A stretch of DNA of 64,000 nucleotides from assembly GCF_026626705.1 (NCBI RefSeq), contig NZ_JAPNKC010000001.1, forward strand, positions 10,750,001 through 10,814,000, given 5' to 3'. Within the stretch, counting starts at the first letter, position 1, and each line of letters starts with the position of its first letter. The notes beneath the pieces are model-generated. The model was given only the letters and a program-made list of their open reading frames with translations, had not been told where the DNA came from and ran no database searches. Positions 32,238 through 45,100 of the stretch are shown in pieces. A program made the position numbers and the translations under genes. The DNA comes from Pyxidicoccus sp. MSG2. Lineage in GTDB: Bacteria > Myxococcota > Myxococcia > Myxococcales > Myxococcaceae.

Positions 32238-33143
32238 TTGTCATACATCGGGTACAGCCGCTGGCTCGTCGTGACGCTCGCGCTGATGGGGTGCGAGGGG
32301 CGTCGGTCCGAGGACGCCCGTGGCTCCGTGGCGGACGCCGGCGCGGTGTCTGGCGACGTGGTCGCCCGGTACACGGGCGGCGTCATCACCCGTGAGGAGC
32401 TGGTGCGTGAGTCGGGGAGGCTGCCTCCGGCGCTGCGCGAGCAGTTCGAGAGTCCGGTGGGGCAGGAGGAGTTCGCCCGCTCGCTGGTGGACAAGCGACT
32501 GCTGGTGGAGGAGGCGCGGCGTCGCGGGCTCGCGCAGCAGCAGGACCTCGCCCGGCAGGTGCGGGAGCTGGAGGAGCGGCTCCTCGTGCAGGCGCTGCTG
32601 GCGGAGGAGGAGCGCGGCGCGGGGCCCGCGACGGAGCCGGAGCTGCGCGCCTGGTACGACGCGCACCGGTCCGAGCTGCGCCAGCCGGAGCGCATCCATC
32701 TGGCGCGCGTGCTGGCGTCCGCCGGTGGAGGCAGTGCCGCGGAGCGCTCGCGAGCGCGGGCCCGGGCAGAGGAGTTCGCGCGACGCCTGCGGGCTGGGGA
32801 GCCCCTGGCGCGCGTGCAGTCCGCCGGAGACGGGCCCGAGCGGGCCCGGGCGGGGGACATGGGGCTGTTCGCCCGGGGCGAGCTGAAGGACGCACGGCTG
32901 GAGGAAGCAGCCTTCGCGCTGCGCACCTCCGGGCAGGTGTCCGCGGTGGTGGAGACGGCGGAAGGGTTCGCCGTGCTCCAGCTCCTCGAGCGGCGGGTGG
33001 AGCGCATTCCTCCGTTCGAGGAGGTGCGCGCGGAAGTCGAAGGGCGGGTGGCGCCGTCGCGCCAGCGCCGGGTGTTCGATGCGTTGCGGGCGCGCCTGAG
33101 GGGCGCCGCGGATGTGCACGTCGAGGTATCAGCGCGTCCCTGA
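32238..33143 (+). CDS. Parvulin/SurA-like peptidyl-prolyl isomerase lipoprotein, next to the giant gene
   Basis: A 301-residue foldase lipoprotein related in architecture to the divergent neighbour. A TTG start at 32238 is chosen because GGAG lies six bases upstream and it gives a proper signal peptide (SYIGYSRWLVVTLALMGCEG, lipobox LMGC); an earlier TTG at 32166 lacks both. A SurA-N-type domain (VARYTGGVITREELVRESGR, FARSLVDKRLLVEEARRRG) is followed by a parvulin-type region: LRQPERIHLARVLASAGG, RARAGDMGLFARGELKDARL and VSAVVETAEGFAVLQLLERR. The stop lies 25 nt before the giant gene, which has its own strong ribosome-binding site, so both are likely one transcript. This points to a dedicated periplasmic chaperone for the giant protein; that role is inferred. 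Confidence 0.85.
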   Translation: MSYIGYSRWLVVTLALMGCEGRRSEDARGSVADAGAVSGDVVARYTGGVITREELVRESGRLPPALREQFESPVGQEEFARSLVDKRLLVEEARRRGLAQQQDLARQVRELEERLLVQALLAEEERGAGPATEPELRAWYDAHRSELRQPERIHLARVLASAGGGSAAERSRARARAEEFARRLRAGEPLARVQSAGDGPERARAGDMGLFARGELKDARLEEAAFALRTSGQVSAVVETAEGFAVLQLLERRVERIPPFEEVRAEVEGRVAPSRQRRVFDALRARLRGAADVHVEVSARP

Positions 33144-33168
33144 CGCGCGGGGCAGAGGGGGAAGTCAC

Positions 33169-36100
33169 ATGCAGCCACGTCGCGCGCCGCGCCTGGGGGC
33201 GCTGAGCGTCCTGTGCGCGGTTCTCGTCGGTGTCGTGCCTGCCCTGGCCATGGGGCAGGCCGCGCCGTCCGTCGTGTCCGTGTATCCCCTCCGCCCGCTC
33301 CAAGCCGGGGCGCGGACCGTGGAGCTCGGCTTCGAGGTGGAGGGCGCCGCCTCCCAGGTGGTGGTGGGCGTCAAGGGCACCTCCGCCACGGCGGGTGCAT
33401 TCGTCGACCTCGCAAGGACTGTCGTCTCGCGGGACCTGGCCGGTGACGTTCCCTTCCACGTGCTGGTGCCGCTGACGGCCGAGCTGCCGGCGGACGGGCG
33501 GCTGGAAATCACCGCCGCGCCCGTGGCGGCCGAAGGCGCGCAGGTGACGCCGGTGCAGGTGGTGCTCGACGGGAGCGCGCCTCCGCCCGGCTTCGCGGCG
33601 AACGCGGTGAAGGTCCGGGCCTCGCAAAGCTCCGGCGAGCTGCTGGTGGACGTGGCGTACCAGGGCACCCTCGCGCGCGTGGAGCTGACGTTGCTGGGCG
33701 CCTCGGCGGAGCTCTTGCGCACGGTGAAGGGCGACCTGGAGGAAGCCGAGGCCCACTCCTTCGCCACGGCCCGCCGGAAGGTGGCGCGGCCCCGGCTGAC
33801 CACTCCCGGCCAGGTGACGTTCTCCGTGCCCGTCACGGCCGAGCGCATCCCCGTGGATGGCGTGGTGGTGGTGGACGTGGCGCTGGTGGACCCGTACGAC
33901 CGCGTGGTGCACACGTCCGAGGTGGAGTTCACCGATTCCACCGCGTTCGACCCGGTGCTGGCCCTGCGCGCCGGGCCCTCGCCCCTGCTGCTGTCGGAGG
34001 GCTTCGGCGAGCGCGAGCCACTCAAGGTGTTCGCCGACTTCGCCATCGCCGGGGAGGTGGACGTCAGCGGCGGCGCGAATGGCGCCACGTACGAGTCCTC
34101 CGACGAGTCGGTGGCGGCGGTGACGCGGGACGGGCACGTGGTGGCCCGCGCCAACGGCGAGGCCCAGGTGACGGTGCTGTACGCGGGCTACACCGCCACG
34201 GTGACGGTGGTGGTGGACTCCACCGCGCAGTTGCAGCAGCTCGCCATCCTCCCCGTCGCGCCGTCCATTCCCCGCGTGGGGGGCTCGGTGGCGCTGCGGC
34301 TGGAGGGCCTGCTCACCTCCGGCCGGCAGGTGGACCTGACGCCGGCGGCCGTCGGGACGAAGTGGAGCGTGGAGGACCCGAGCACGCTGAAGGTGTCTCC
34401 GGACGGCAAGGTGACGTCGCTGCGGCCCGGCCCGGCGCGCGTCGTCGCCACGTACCCGGGCCTGGCTCCGGTGTCCGTCATGGTGGAGGCGCTGGACGCG
34501 CCGCCCGAGGTGCGGCTCACCGCGCCCGCGACGGTGGTGGCCGGTGGCAGCTTCGAGGTGAAGGCCGTGGCCACCGACGACGTGGGCGTGGCGCGGGTGG
34601 ACTTCCTGGTCAACGGCGTCCCCACCGTCTCGGACACGTCGCCGCCCTTCGTGCTCCAGGTGAAGGCGCCTCCGTATGGCGGCAGCCCCCTGGTGCTGGC
34701 GGCGCGCGTGGTGGACACTGCCGGCCAGCAGGCGCAGTCCGCGGAGGCGCGGGTGCGGGTGACGGGCGCGCGCGCGCCCAGCTCGCGCTCGGTGGTGTAC
34801 GAGGCGCCGCTGGCCGGCGAGCTCCTCGTCGCCGGGCTGCCCCGGACGCTGCGGGTGACGAGTGGCGACTGGCGCAGCAGCACCCTGAGCGCCAGCGACT
34901 TCCAGGTCGTCCGCTTCACCGTGGACGACGCGGCGCTGGGTGTGGCGGAGGCCCCTCGCGTGGAGGTGCGGATGCGGGAGACGGACAAGGGCCCCGAGCC
35001 CGTCCTCGTCCCGCTGTGGGAGGTCACCTACGTGCCGTCGAGGACGGCGGCGGGCACTTCCGCCATCATCCGGGCCACGGCCGTGGATGGCTCCGGGGCC
35101 GAAGTCCCCGTGGAGGCGCTGCCGGTCCGCATCGTCGCGGACTCCGCGCCGCTCATCACCCTGCACCAGCCCGTGGGCCCCATGGCGGATGCCACCGTGG
35201 GCGTGCCGCTGGCCGTCGCGGGCTCGGTGGGGGACGACGCGCTGGCCTTCGGCGTGGACCTGCGGTTGCTGGTGGACGGCGCCGCCGTGGCCAGCACGCG
35301 GCTGACGAAGGGCGGGCTGGCCGGGACGCCATCGGGCTCGCAGGGCTTCTCCTTCAGTTGGACTCCGCCCGCGTCCAGCCTGGGCCGGCAGTTGAAGGTG
35401 GAGGTGCAGGCCATCGACGTGGGCGGCAACGAGCGCCGCGCCGCCTTCCAGGCGGTGGTGCGCGCGGACCAGCCGCCGCAGGTCTCCATCCTCTCGCCCA
35501 TCAGTCAGAGCAGCCTCATCGCCGGCTCGCGCATGGTGCTCACCGCGGCCACACAGGACGACTCGGGCCGGCCCGTGCAGGTGACGTGGCTCATCAACGG
35601 CGCCCCGGTGGGCCTGTCCAGCGTGCCGCCGTACCTCACGACGTTCGGCGTGCCCGCCTCCGCCGCGGGGCAGACCTTCACGGTGGAGGCCGTGGCGCGC
35701 GACTCCTCGGGGCAGGAGAAGAAGGCCAGCGCCACGGTGTTCGCCACGCCGGACGTCACGCCGCCCTCGCTGGCGATTGTCTCTCCCGCGGAGAACGCGC
35801 AGGTCGTCCGCACGCAGGACCTGCTCGTCAGCGTGGCGGGCCTGGACGACGTGGACGTGAAGCGGGTGGAGCTGCTCCTGAACGGGGAGGTGCTCCACAC
35901 GGACTCCACCCCGGCGCCCAACGCGGGCGTGCCGGGCTCGTTCGTCACCCACGCCGTGATTCCGGCGGCCCTGCTGCAGGGCCGCGCGGACCACCGCCTC
36001 CGCGCGCGCGCCTACGACTCCTCCGACAACGTGGGTTTCTCGCCCGAGGTGCTGGTGCACGCGCTGGCCGACGAGCCGCCCACGGTGGCGTTCCTCCGGC

Positions 36101-39100
36101 CGCTCGCGGGCACGGTGGCGACGCTGGGGGCGTCGGCGGAGGTGGTCGTCGACGCGCGGGACGACGTGGCCATCAAGGCCGTCGCCCTGTTCCTGGACGG
36201 CACCGCCGTGGGCACCCGCACCCTGCCGCCGTACCGCTTCGAGGTGCCGCTCTCCGGCGCGCCGCGCGACGCGGTGCTGAGGGCGGTGGCCACCGACAGC
36301 GGCGACAAGACGACGGAGGCCACGCTGCCGCTTCAGTTGTCCGCGGACCAGAAGGCGCCGCTCGTCGGCTTCCGCGCTCCGGCCGAGGGTGCGCGCGTGT
36401 TCGCGGGCCGCACCGTGACGGTGGAGGTGGTGGCGTCGGATGACGTGGAGGTGGCCTGGGCGGAGCTGTACGTGGGCGCCACGCGCGTGGACCGGCTGAC
36501 GGGCGGCGTGCAGGAGGGGCTCTACCGGGTGTTCCGCTTCCAGCTCCCCGTGCCGGCCTCCGCGGAGGGTACGCGGTTGCAGCTGCGCGCGGTGGCGGCG
36601 GACCGCTCCGGGCTGACGGCGGAGCGCACCCAGGAGTTGCAGGTGGTGAAGGACCTGCCTCCCACCGTGACGCTGCTGGCGCCGCCGCCGGGCAGCCCGT
36701 ACCGCGAGGGAGAGGACGTCCGGCTGTCGGTGGCCATGGGCGATGACGAGGGCGTCATCGGCTGGGTGGGCCAGTCCGGCGGAGTCGTGGCCGGCGCGCT
36801 GCCGCTGTCGGGGCAGCGGAAGGACGTGGCCGCGCCCCAGGTCATCGTCGTCACGGCGCCCCTCATCTCCAAGGGCCAGCCGGACACGGTGGGCATCACC
36901 GTGCGCGACACCGCGGGGCAGGACACCACCCGCACGGTGTCGCTCGGCATGCGGCGCGACACCCAGCCTCCCACCGCGCTGCTGACGTCGCCGCTGCCGC
37001 CGCGCGAAGGACTGCTGGACGTCCCGGAGGGCGGCTCGCTGGGCGTGCGCGTGGAGGTGCGGGACGACGTGCGCGTCTCGCGCGTGGCGGTGTTGGTGGA
37101 CGGCACGGCCCTCACCCCGGGCGGCAGGGAGCCGCTCGGCGTGGCCGAGGAGCGCTTCGAGGAGGTCCGCACGCCGGACCCGCTGGGGCCCGGCTCCATC
37201 CTCACCAGCCGCGAGTACGTGGGCACCTTCGCCGGCACCGTGCGCATGGAGGGCGTGGCCCCCGGTGAGCACACGCTGCTGGCGCGCGCGTATGACCCGG
37301 CGGGCAACGTCACCGACACGCACGCGGTGCGCTTTCGCGTGAAGGAGTACGTGGACAGCGGCCCGCCCCGGCTGACGCTGGCCCTGTCCGGCTGCCCGGA
37401 CGACACCTCCTGCGTGTCCGGCACCCCGGTGAAGCTCCGCGTGTCGGCCAGCGACGACGGCGTGGTGAGCACGGTGTCCGCCAGCCTGGACGGCGTGGCG
37501 CTGGTGCTGCCGGACGTCGAGCCCGCCCCCTCCGTCGGCGCGGAGGTCTCCGTGCCCCTGCCGGTGCTCGCGGCGGGCGAGACGTCGCGGCTGCTCACCT
37601 TCACCGCGCGCGCGGTGGACGCCACGGGCAAGGCGTCCGAGGCGAGCCTCACCCGCACGCTGCGGCCCGATGCCGCGCCCACCGTGGCCCTGCTCGCGCC
37701 CGCGGTCGGCGCGGAGCTGACGGAGGAGCGGCGCGAAGAGGTGAAGCTGGAGCTGCGGGACGACGTCTCCGTGGCCTCGGCGCTGGCGGTGTTGTCCACC
37801 ACCGGGGCGCGACTGGCCCCCAGCGGCGCGGGGGCCTTCGAGGTGCCGGCCACCGGCGCCACCACGGGCGGCGCGACGCCGTCGGTGACGTGGAGCTTCG
37901 GGGCGGAGCAGTCGTTCCAGCTCTCGGTGGAGGCGGGCCTGGTGCGCGCCCTGCCGCATGGCCCGGTGGGGCAGGGCGGCGCGTCCGGCCGCGCCGTGCT
38001 GAAGGTGGGCGCCTCGCCGTCCGGCCTGGGTGCGCGGGCGCGGGTGACGTGGCGCTACCGCGTGCGCCCCGGCCAGGAGCAGTCCGCGGCCGTGGAGGAC
38101 TTCCTGGCCCAGAACCCGGGCGGGCGGCGCGAGCTGGTCCTGGCGGCCCCGTCCTATTCGGCCGACCTGTCCTTCCCGGCTTCCGTGCTGGCGGTGGATG
38201 CCATCGACGTGGAGCTGCTGTCCGCTTCCGGCGCCAGCGAGCCGCTGGCCGTCACGCGCACGGGGCTCGTCTATGACGGCTCCAGCGTGCAGGTGCGGGC
38301 AGTGGCGGGCGGCGAGTGGCTCGCCGTGAGTCCGCTGGAGGTCCAGGCCTCGGCGCCGGGACGCGTGAGCCAGCCGGCGACGCACCTGCGTCCTCCCATG
38401 GGCTGGTCGCCGCGCGCGGCGGTGCTGAGCGCGCTGGCGTGGGACGGCGCGGGCGTGGGCGCCGTCACCACGCTGCCAGTCGGCGTGCGTCCGGACACGA
38501 CGTCCCCCGTCGCGGCGGTGACGTCGCCCGCCAACGGAAGCGCCGTCGTCGAGGGCGCCCTGACGACGGTGACGCTGTCCTTCCAGGACGACGTGGAGGT
38601 GGAGTCCGCCGAGCTGCGCGTGGACGGCATCACCTCCGAAACGCTGGTGCGGCCGGGTGCGGAGGTGAGCCGCACCCTGGTGCTGCGGCGTCCCGCCAGC
38701 GGCGCGCCCGTGGCGCTGTCGGTGGTGGCTCGCGACAGGGCGGGCAATGCGTCCGTGTCCCAGCCCGTCTACGTGGACGTGCGCCTGGACGAGGCACCGT
38801 CGCTGGCGCTGCTCTCGCTGCGCTCCCCCGTGGAGGACATCACCGGCCCGGAGCTGGCGAGCGGCTTCGTGCGCCTGCTCCAGGGGACGGACGCCTCGCT
38901 CCAGTTCGAGGCGAGGGATGACGTGGGCGTGGCTTTCATCGAGGCCACCTTCCGGGGCGAGGTCATCTTCAGCCAGGTGCTGTCGCCCGCGCCGGCCACC
39001 GCCTCCCGGCAGCTCACCTTGCGTCCGCCGGTGAGCCGCGACGGCGAGCCCTCCGTGCTGCTCATCACCGTCACCGACACGTCCGGCCGGCAGGGCCGCG

Positions 39101-42100
39101 CCCGGCTCGTCGTCGAGGGCCGCCGCCCCCAGGCGCCCGAGCTGGCCATCTCCGTGCCCACCGCCGCCAACGCCACGCTGGCCGAGGGCAGCATCCAGCT
39201 CTACTTCCAGGCCATCGCCGGTGACGACACCGCCGTGGACCGGGTGGAGCTGTTCATCAACGGCCAGCCCGCGATGTCCGTGTCGGAGAAGGCCGCGAAG
39301 AGCATCCCCACGCTCGGAGACGCGCTCGGGGAGGACGGTCTGCCCGTGGCGTTGGACCCGGCGGTGCGCGAGGCGGCGCGCGAGCTGAAGGAGCCCTTCC
39401 GCGACGTGACGCGGCTGAAGACGTATGGCGGCCTGGTGCGCCTGCCGCCCGGCTTCGTGGCGCTGGAGCCGGAGCGCACGCAGACCACGCTCCAGCTCCG
39501 GGCGGTGGCCACGGACATCGAGGGCCACCAGTCCTCGTACGAGCGCGTGGTGGTGGTGGTGCGGGACACGACGGCGCCGGTGGCCGAGGTGCTGCGGCCG
39601 ACGCTGAGCCAGAACGTGGTGGAGAAGACGCCCGTGCTGGTGGAGGTGGTGGCGCACGACAACGTCTTCGTGGACCGGGTGGAGGTGCTCGCCGGCCCCA
39701 GCCTGGAGGCGCTCCAGGTGGTGCATGTCGCGGGCGGCTTCCCCGCGGAGAACGCGGTGCCGGGCTCCGACTTCGACGTGTACGCGCCGCCGGTGCGCTA
39801 CGAGGTGGGAATGCCGCCGCTGGCCCAGTTGGGCATGGCGGACAGCGCGCCGTACTTCGTGGCCACGCGCGCCCGGGACGTGAGCGGCCGGTGGAGCACG
39901 CTCTTCATCCAGCCCATCGACGTGGTGAGAGACCGTGAGCCCGCGGTGGCCATCATCTCCCCGCCCAACGGCACGCCCGTGGTGGAGGGCAGCCCGGTGA
40001 CGGTGACGGTGGCGGCCGAGGATGACGTGGGCTTGCAGGCCGTGGAGTTGATGGTGAACGACGCGCCGCAGCCGCTGGTGCTGCGCACGCCGCCCTTCGC
40101 CTTCCAGGTGCCGGTGCCGCAAGGGGGCGGGACGCTCAAGCTCCAGGCGTCGGCGGTGGACTCGTTCGGGCATCGCGTCAACAGCCAGGTGGTGCTGCTG
40201 CCGGTGGTGGCGGACCAGGCGCCCACCGTGGCGCTCGCGCAGCCGCGCCAGGGCGACACGCTGACGGAGGGCCGCGACTTCGGCCTCGTCGTGGCCGCGC
40301 AGGACGACGTGGCCATCTCCTGGGTGGAGGTGGTCGTCGAGGGCGGCGCGAGCGGGACACTGCGGTACACGGGCACCACGCGCCCCTTCACCTTCCGCGT
40401 GCCGCTGCCGTACGGCTCCGCCGGGCGGACGCTCACCGTGCGCACCCGCGCGCGGGACTCGCTGGGCAAGGAGGCCGTGGCCCAGGTGGTGACGCTGCCG
40501 GTGGTGGCGGACACGAAGCCGCCGGAGGTGGCCTTCCTCTCGCCGGCGAACAACTCCGAAATCGTGGAGGGCCTGAGGCTGGACGTGGAGGCGCGCGCGG
40601 ACGACAACGTGGGCGTGGCCAGCGTGGTGTTCCGCCTCGCGGGCAACACCGAGCCCCTCGCGACCATGCCGGTGGCGCCCTACCGGTTCAGCTACCGGGT
40701 GCCGAAGAGCGCCCGGGGCACGACGCTCACGTTCATCGCCGAGGCGACGGACACCTCCGGCCTGAAGTCCCAGAAGCAGGTCTCCGTGCGGGCGGTGGAG
40801 GACGCGCCTCCGGCGGTGTCGCTCCAGGCCCCCGCGCAGGTGGTGGCCGGGCTGAAGCGCCGCTTCAAGGTGACGGCGGAGGACGGCGTCGGCGTGGCCC
40901 AGGTGTCGCTGCACGTGGGCACGGGCGAGACGCCGCCCGAGGTGATGCGCCGCTTCGTGCTGCCGTACGACTTCGACTTCGAGGTGCCCGCGGCGTGGGT
41001 GGACACCACCGTCACCGCGAGGGCGAAGGCGGTGGACGTCGCGGGGCAGGAGGCCTGGTCGGCGCCGGTGCTGGTGCGGGTGGTGAAGGACCAGCCGCCG
41101 GTGGTGGCCATCAAGAAGCCGCTGCCCGGCACCAACGTCTTCGACGGACAGCCGCTGCGCATCCAGGCCGAGGCCACGGACCCCGACGGCGGCATCGTCC
41201 GGGTGGCCTTCCTGGTGGACGGCAAGCGCGTGGACACGGCCCTGGTGCCCGCCGGCATTCCCGGCGCGCCAGCAGTGTACGTGGGCACCTTCGTCGCGCC
41301 CGTGGGCAGCGGCAACCGCCTGTTCGAGCTCACGGCGGTGGCCGTGGACACCGCGGGCCAGGAGACCGTCTCCGCGCCGGTGCCGGTGGGCACCGTGCGC
41401 GACACCGTGCCGCCCGAAGTGGAGTTGGTGGACCCGCCCGAGCGCGACCTCGTCACCGAGGGCGAGCTCGTCACGCTGTCGGCCGCCGCCGTGGACAATT
41501 CCGGCGTGAAGTCCACCGAGTTCTGGGTGGACGGCCTGAAGCTGGGCAGCACCGCCGTCAGCCACCCGGGGCCCGCGAACCGGCCGCTGTACTCGCTGTC
41601 GTGGCTGGCGCCGAGCGGCCGCGCGGGCGAGCTCGTCACCCTCCACTCCGAGGCCACGGACGCCTCCGACAACCGGGCCCGCTCGCAGCAGGTGAAGGTG
41701 GAGCTGGGCCTTCGGCCCGCGGCCACGTTGCTGCCCATCTCCGGCGCGGCGCACCTGGGGCCGGTGGCGGCGCGCACCGACGGCCGCCTGGCCGTGGGCG
41801 GGAGCCTGGTGCTGGGCGGCGGCGCGCTGGCCTTCGCGCAGGCGTCGCTGGGGGACAACCCGCTGCTGGGCCTGGGCGTGGTGCCGCTGGACGCGGAGCC
41901 CGTGGCCGTCGCCTTCTCCGGGACGCGGGCGCTGGTGACGACGCCGCACCGGCTCAAGGACAACGGGGCCTTCGTGCCGCCCCTGCTGTCGGTGGTGGAC
42001 GTGGAGCCGCGCGTGCTGCGCGGCAGCGTGGACCTGCCCGGCAACGACGTGGGCGGCGTGGCGGCGAGGGACAGGGTGGCCTTCGTGGCCAACGGCTCCG

Positions 42101-45100
42101 CGGGCGTGGCGGTGGTGGACATCGGCGACCCGACGGCGCCCCAGCGCATCCTCACGCTGCCGGTGGTGGGTGAGGCCCGCGACGTCTTCATCTCGGGTGA
42201 TTTGCTGCTGGTGGCCGCGGGCCCCGCGGGCCTGCGCGTGCTGGACTTGAAGCACCCGAGGCTGAAGGAGAAGGGCTTCGTGGCGGTGCCCGGCGGGGCG
42301 CGCGCGGTGTCCGCCGTGGGCAGCCGCGCCTTCGTGGCGTGCGACGGCGCCAGCGCGCAGCTCGCGGTGGTGGACCTGACGCAGCCCGCGCAGCCCCGGC
42401 TGCTGTCGTTGCTGCCGCACACGCCCGGCCGCAAGGATTTGCTGGCCACGGGGCTGGGCGCGGTGAGCGCCTCCGGCAACCTGGTGCTGGGCGCGACGCA
42501 GCTCACGGACCAGGACGCGCAGCCCGTGAAGGGCATCCTGTCCGTGTCCATCGTCAAGCCGGAGGGCGGGGCCCGCACGCTGGTGCGCGCCAACCTGCCG
42601 GCCGGCTCCCACGTGGCGCACGCGGCCGGCGGCGCGGTGGCGACGCTGGGTGACACGCTGGCCCACTTCGCGCTCCAGCGACTGGTGGTGACGTCCGTGC
42701 AGCCCGCGGATGGAGAGCGGCAGGTGCCCGTGGCCGCGCCGGAGCTCGCCATTCAGGTGGAGCTGTCCACCGCGCCGTCGGCCGCCAGCATCGGGGCGGG
42801 CACGGTGGTGCTGCGCGCTGCGGACGCGCTGCTGGGGCCGCAGGTGCCCGTCACCGTGGAGGTCGCCGGACGCCTGTTGCGCGTCGTGCCCCAGCGGCCG
42901 CTGGCCGTGGGCATGGACTACTTCCTCGCGGTGGGCCCGGAGCTGGCCACCTCCACGGGGCTGACGCTGGGCGAGACGTTCCGCTCGCGCTTCACCACGC
43001 GCGCCGCCGCGCACACGCCGCCGGCCGTGGCCGAGGTGCAGCCCTCCTCGGGGCCGCTGGATGGCGGCACCGCCGTCACCGTGTTCGGCGCCGGCTTCAG
43101 CCAGGGCGCCCGGGTGTACTTCTCCGGCGCCGAGGCCACCGACGTGGTGGTGGCCGGTGACGGCAGCAGCCTCACGGCCCGCACGCCGCCGCAGCTCGAG
43201 GGGGCGGCCACCGTCACGGTCGTCAACCCGGACGGGCTCGAGGGTGCCCTCTACGGCGGCTTCATCTACCTCAAGGTCCTGGAGCTCCAGTTCGTGGTGC
43301 CCTCCACGGGACGGCTGGAGGGTGGCAACACGGTGGAGCTGTCCGGCGGGGGCTTCCAGCGCGGCGCCACGGTGACGGTGGGCGGCGAGCCCGCCACCCA
43401 GGTGCGGGTGCTGTCTCCGGGCCGGCTGACGGCCCGGGTGCCGCCGGGGCCCTTCGGTCCCGCGGACGTGGCGGTGCGCAACCCGGACGGGCGGCGCGTG
43501 GTGGCGGCGGGGGCGTACCTCTACACGGACCTGACGGTGTCCACGGTGCTGGAGCGGTACGACCCGGAGCAGGACGGCCCCATCCGCCCCGCGCACCTGA
43601 TGCCGAGGCTGGCGCCGCTGAAGGTGACGCTGTCCGGGAAGAAGGCCTGGGTGCTGTCGCCCGCGCAGGTGGCCATCTCCGCGAAGGAGCCGGTGGAGCT
43701 GCTCCAGGACAGCGTGCACGGCGCGCTGTCGCTGGTGGACGTGAGCGACGCGTCGGGCGCGTTCCTGCTGGGAGGCGTGTCGTTGCCGCCGCCGTACGAG
43801 CCGGCGGCGCTCGCGGTGCGGGGGACTCGGGCCTACGTGGCCGTCAACGGCGCGGACCTGCCGTTCGTGGACGTGGTGGGGGAGGGTGGCCCGTCGCTGC
43901 TCGTCGTCAACGCGGCCACGCCGACGGCGCCCGTGCTGGTGACGGCGGTGCCCGGCGTGGGGACGGCGCGGGGCCTGGCCCTCGCGGGAGACCTGGCGCT
44001 CATGGCGGCGGGGCCGGGGGGCGTGGCGCTCTACTCGCTGGTGGAGCCGGACCGGCCGGTGCTGCTGGGCGCGGTGACGCGGTTCCGCTTCAACGGCACG
44101 CAGCAGGAGCCGTCCATCCTGGACGTGCAGGTGTCCGGCCGCTACGCGGTGCTGCTGGCCGAGCTCGGCGGCGAGCGCCGGCTGCTGGTGGCGGACCTGT
44201 CGCTGCCTGCCATGCCCGTGGTGGGCGAGCTGGCCACCTCCGCGGGCGACGTGGCGCTGTTCTCGCGCCGCGGCCTGTCCGTAGCGGAGCAGGCCCTGCG
44301 CACGCTGTCGCTGGTGCCTGTCACCCGGCCGCGCGAGGTGGCCCCGGTGACGCCGCTGGTGGGCGGCATGCGCTTCTCGGGCGGCGCCCTCGGGCCCCAG
44401 GTGGGCGCGCTGGCGGGCTCCGCCGGTTCGGCGCTGGTGCAGGTGCTCGTCGCCTCGGACCCTTCGCGGCCCGTCTCCGTGGACGCGGTGGACCTGTACC
44501 CCGCGGCGAAGCTGTCCGACGTGGCGGTGGAGGGTGACGTGGTGGTGGCCACCGTGCAGACGACGGTGGCGCCGCCGCCGGGCGCGCCCGCGGCGCTGGA
44601 TGCGCTCGCGGTGGTGGGGCTGCCCTTCCCGGTGGTGACGGGGAGCGTGCCGGAGGACGGCGCGGAGGCCTTCCCCGTGGGCAATTCCCTCCAGGCGTTC
44701 CTGAGCCGGCCGGTGTCGGACGTGAGCGCCACCACGGTGCGTCTGTTCCAGGTGGACGGCACCGCCCAGGGCGCGCCCGTTGCGGCCACGCTGGAGGTCC
44801 AGGGCACCACGGTGACGCTGACGCCCGCGCAGCCGCTGGAGCGCAGCACGACGTACCAGCTGCGCATCGAGGGCCTCCACGCGCAGGTGGACGGCGCGCC
44901 CATGCCGGGCGCCTTCCTCGCGGAATTCACCACCGCGTCCGACGTGACGGCCGTCCCGGTGGGCTTCACGCGAGTCACACCGCGCCAGGGCCCCGCGTCG
45001 GGCCGGGTGGACGTGACGCTGGAGGGCCACGGCTTCAGCTCGACGATGGAGGTGCGCATCAACGGCGCGCCGGCCACGGTGAAGTCCGTGGCTCCGGGCG

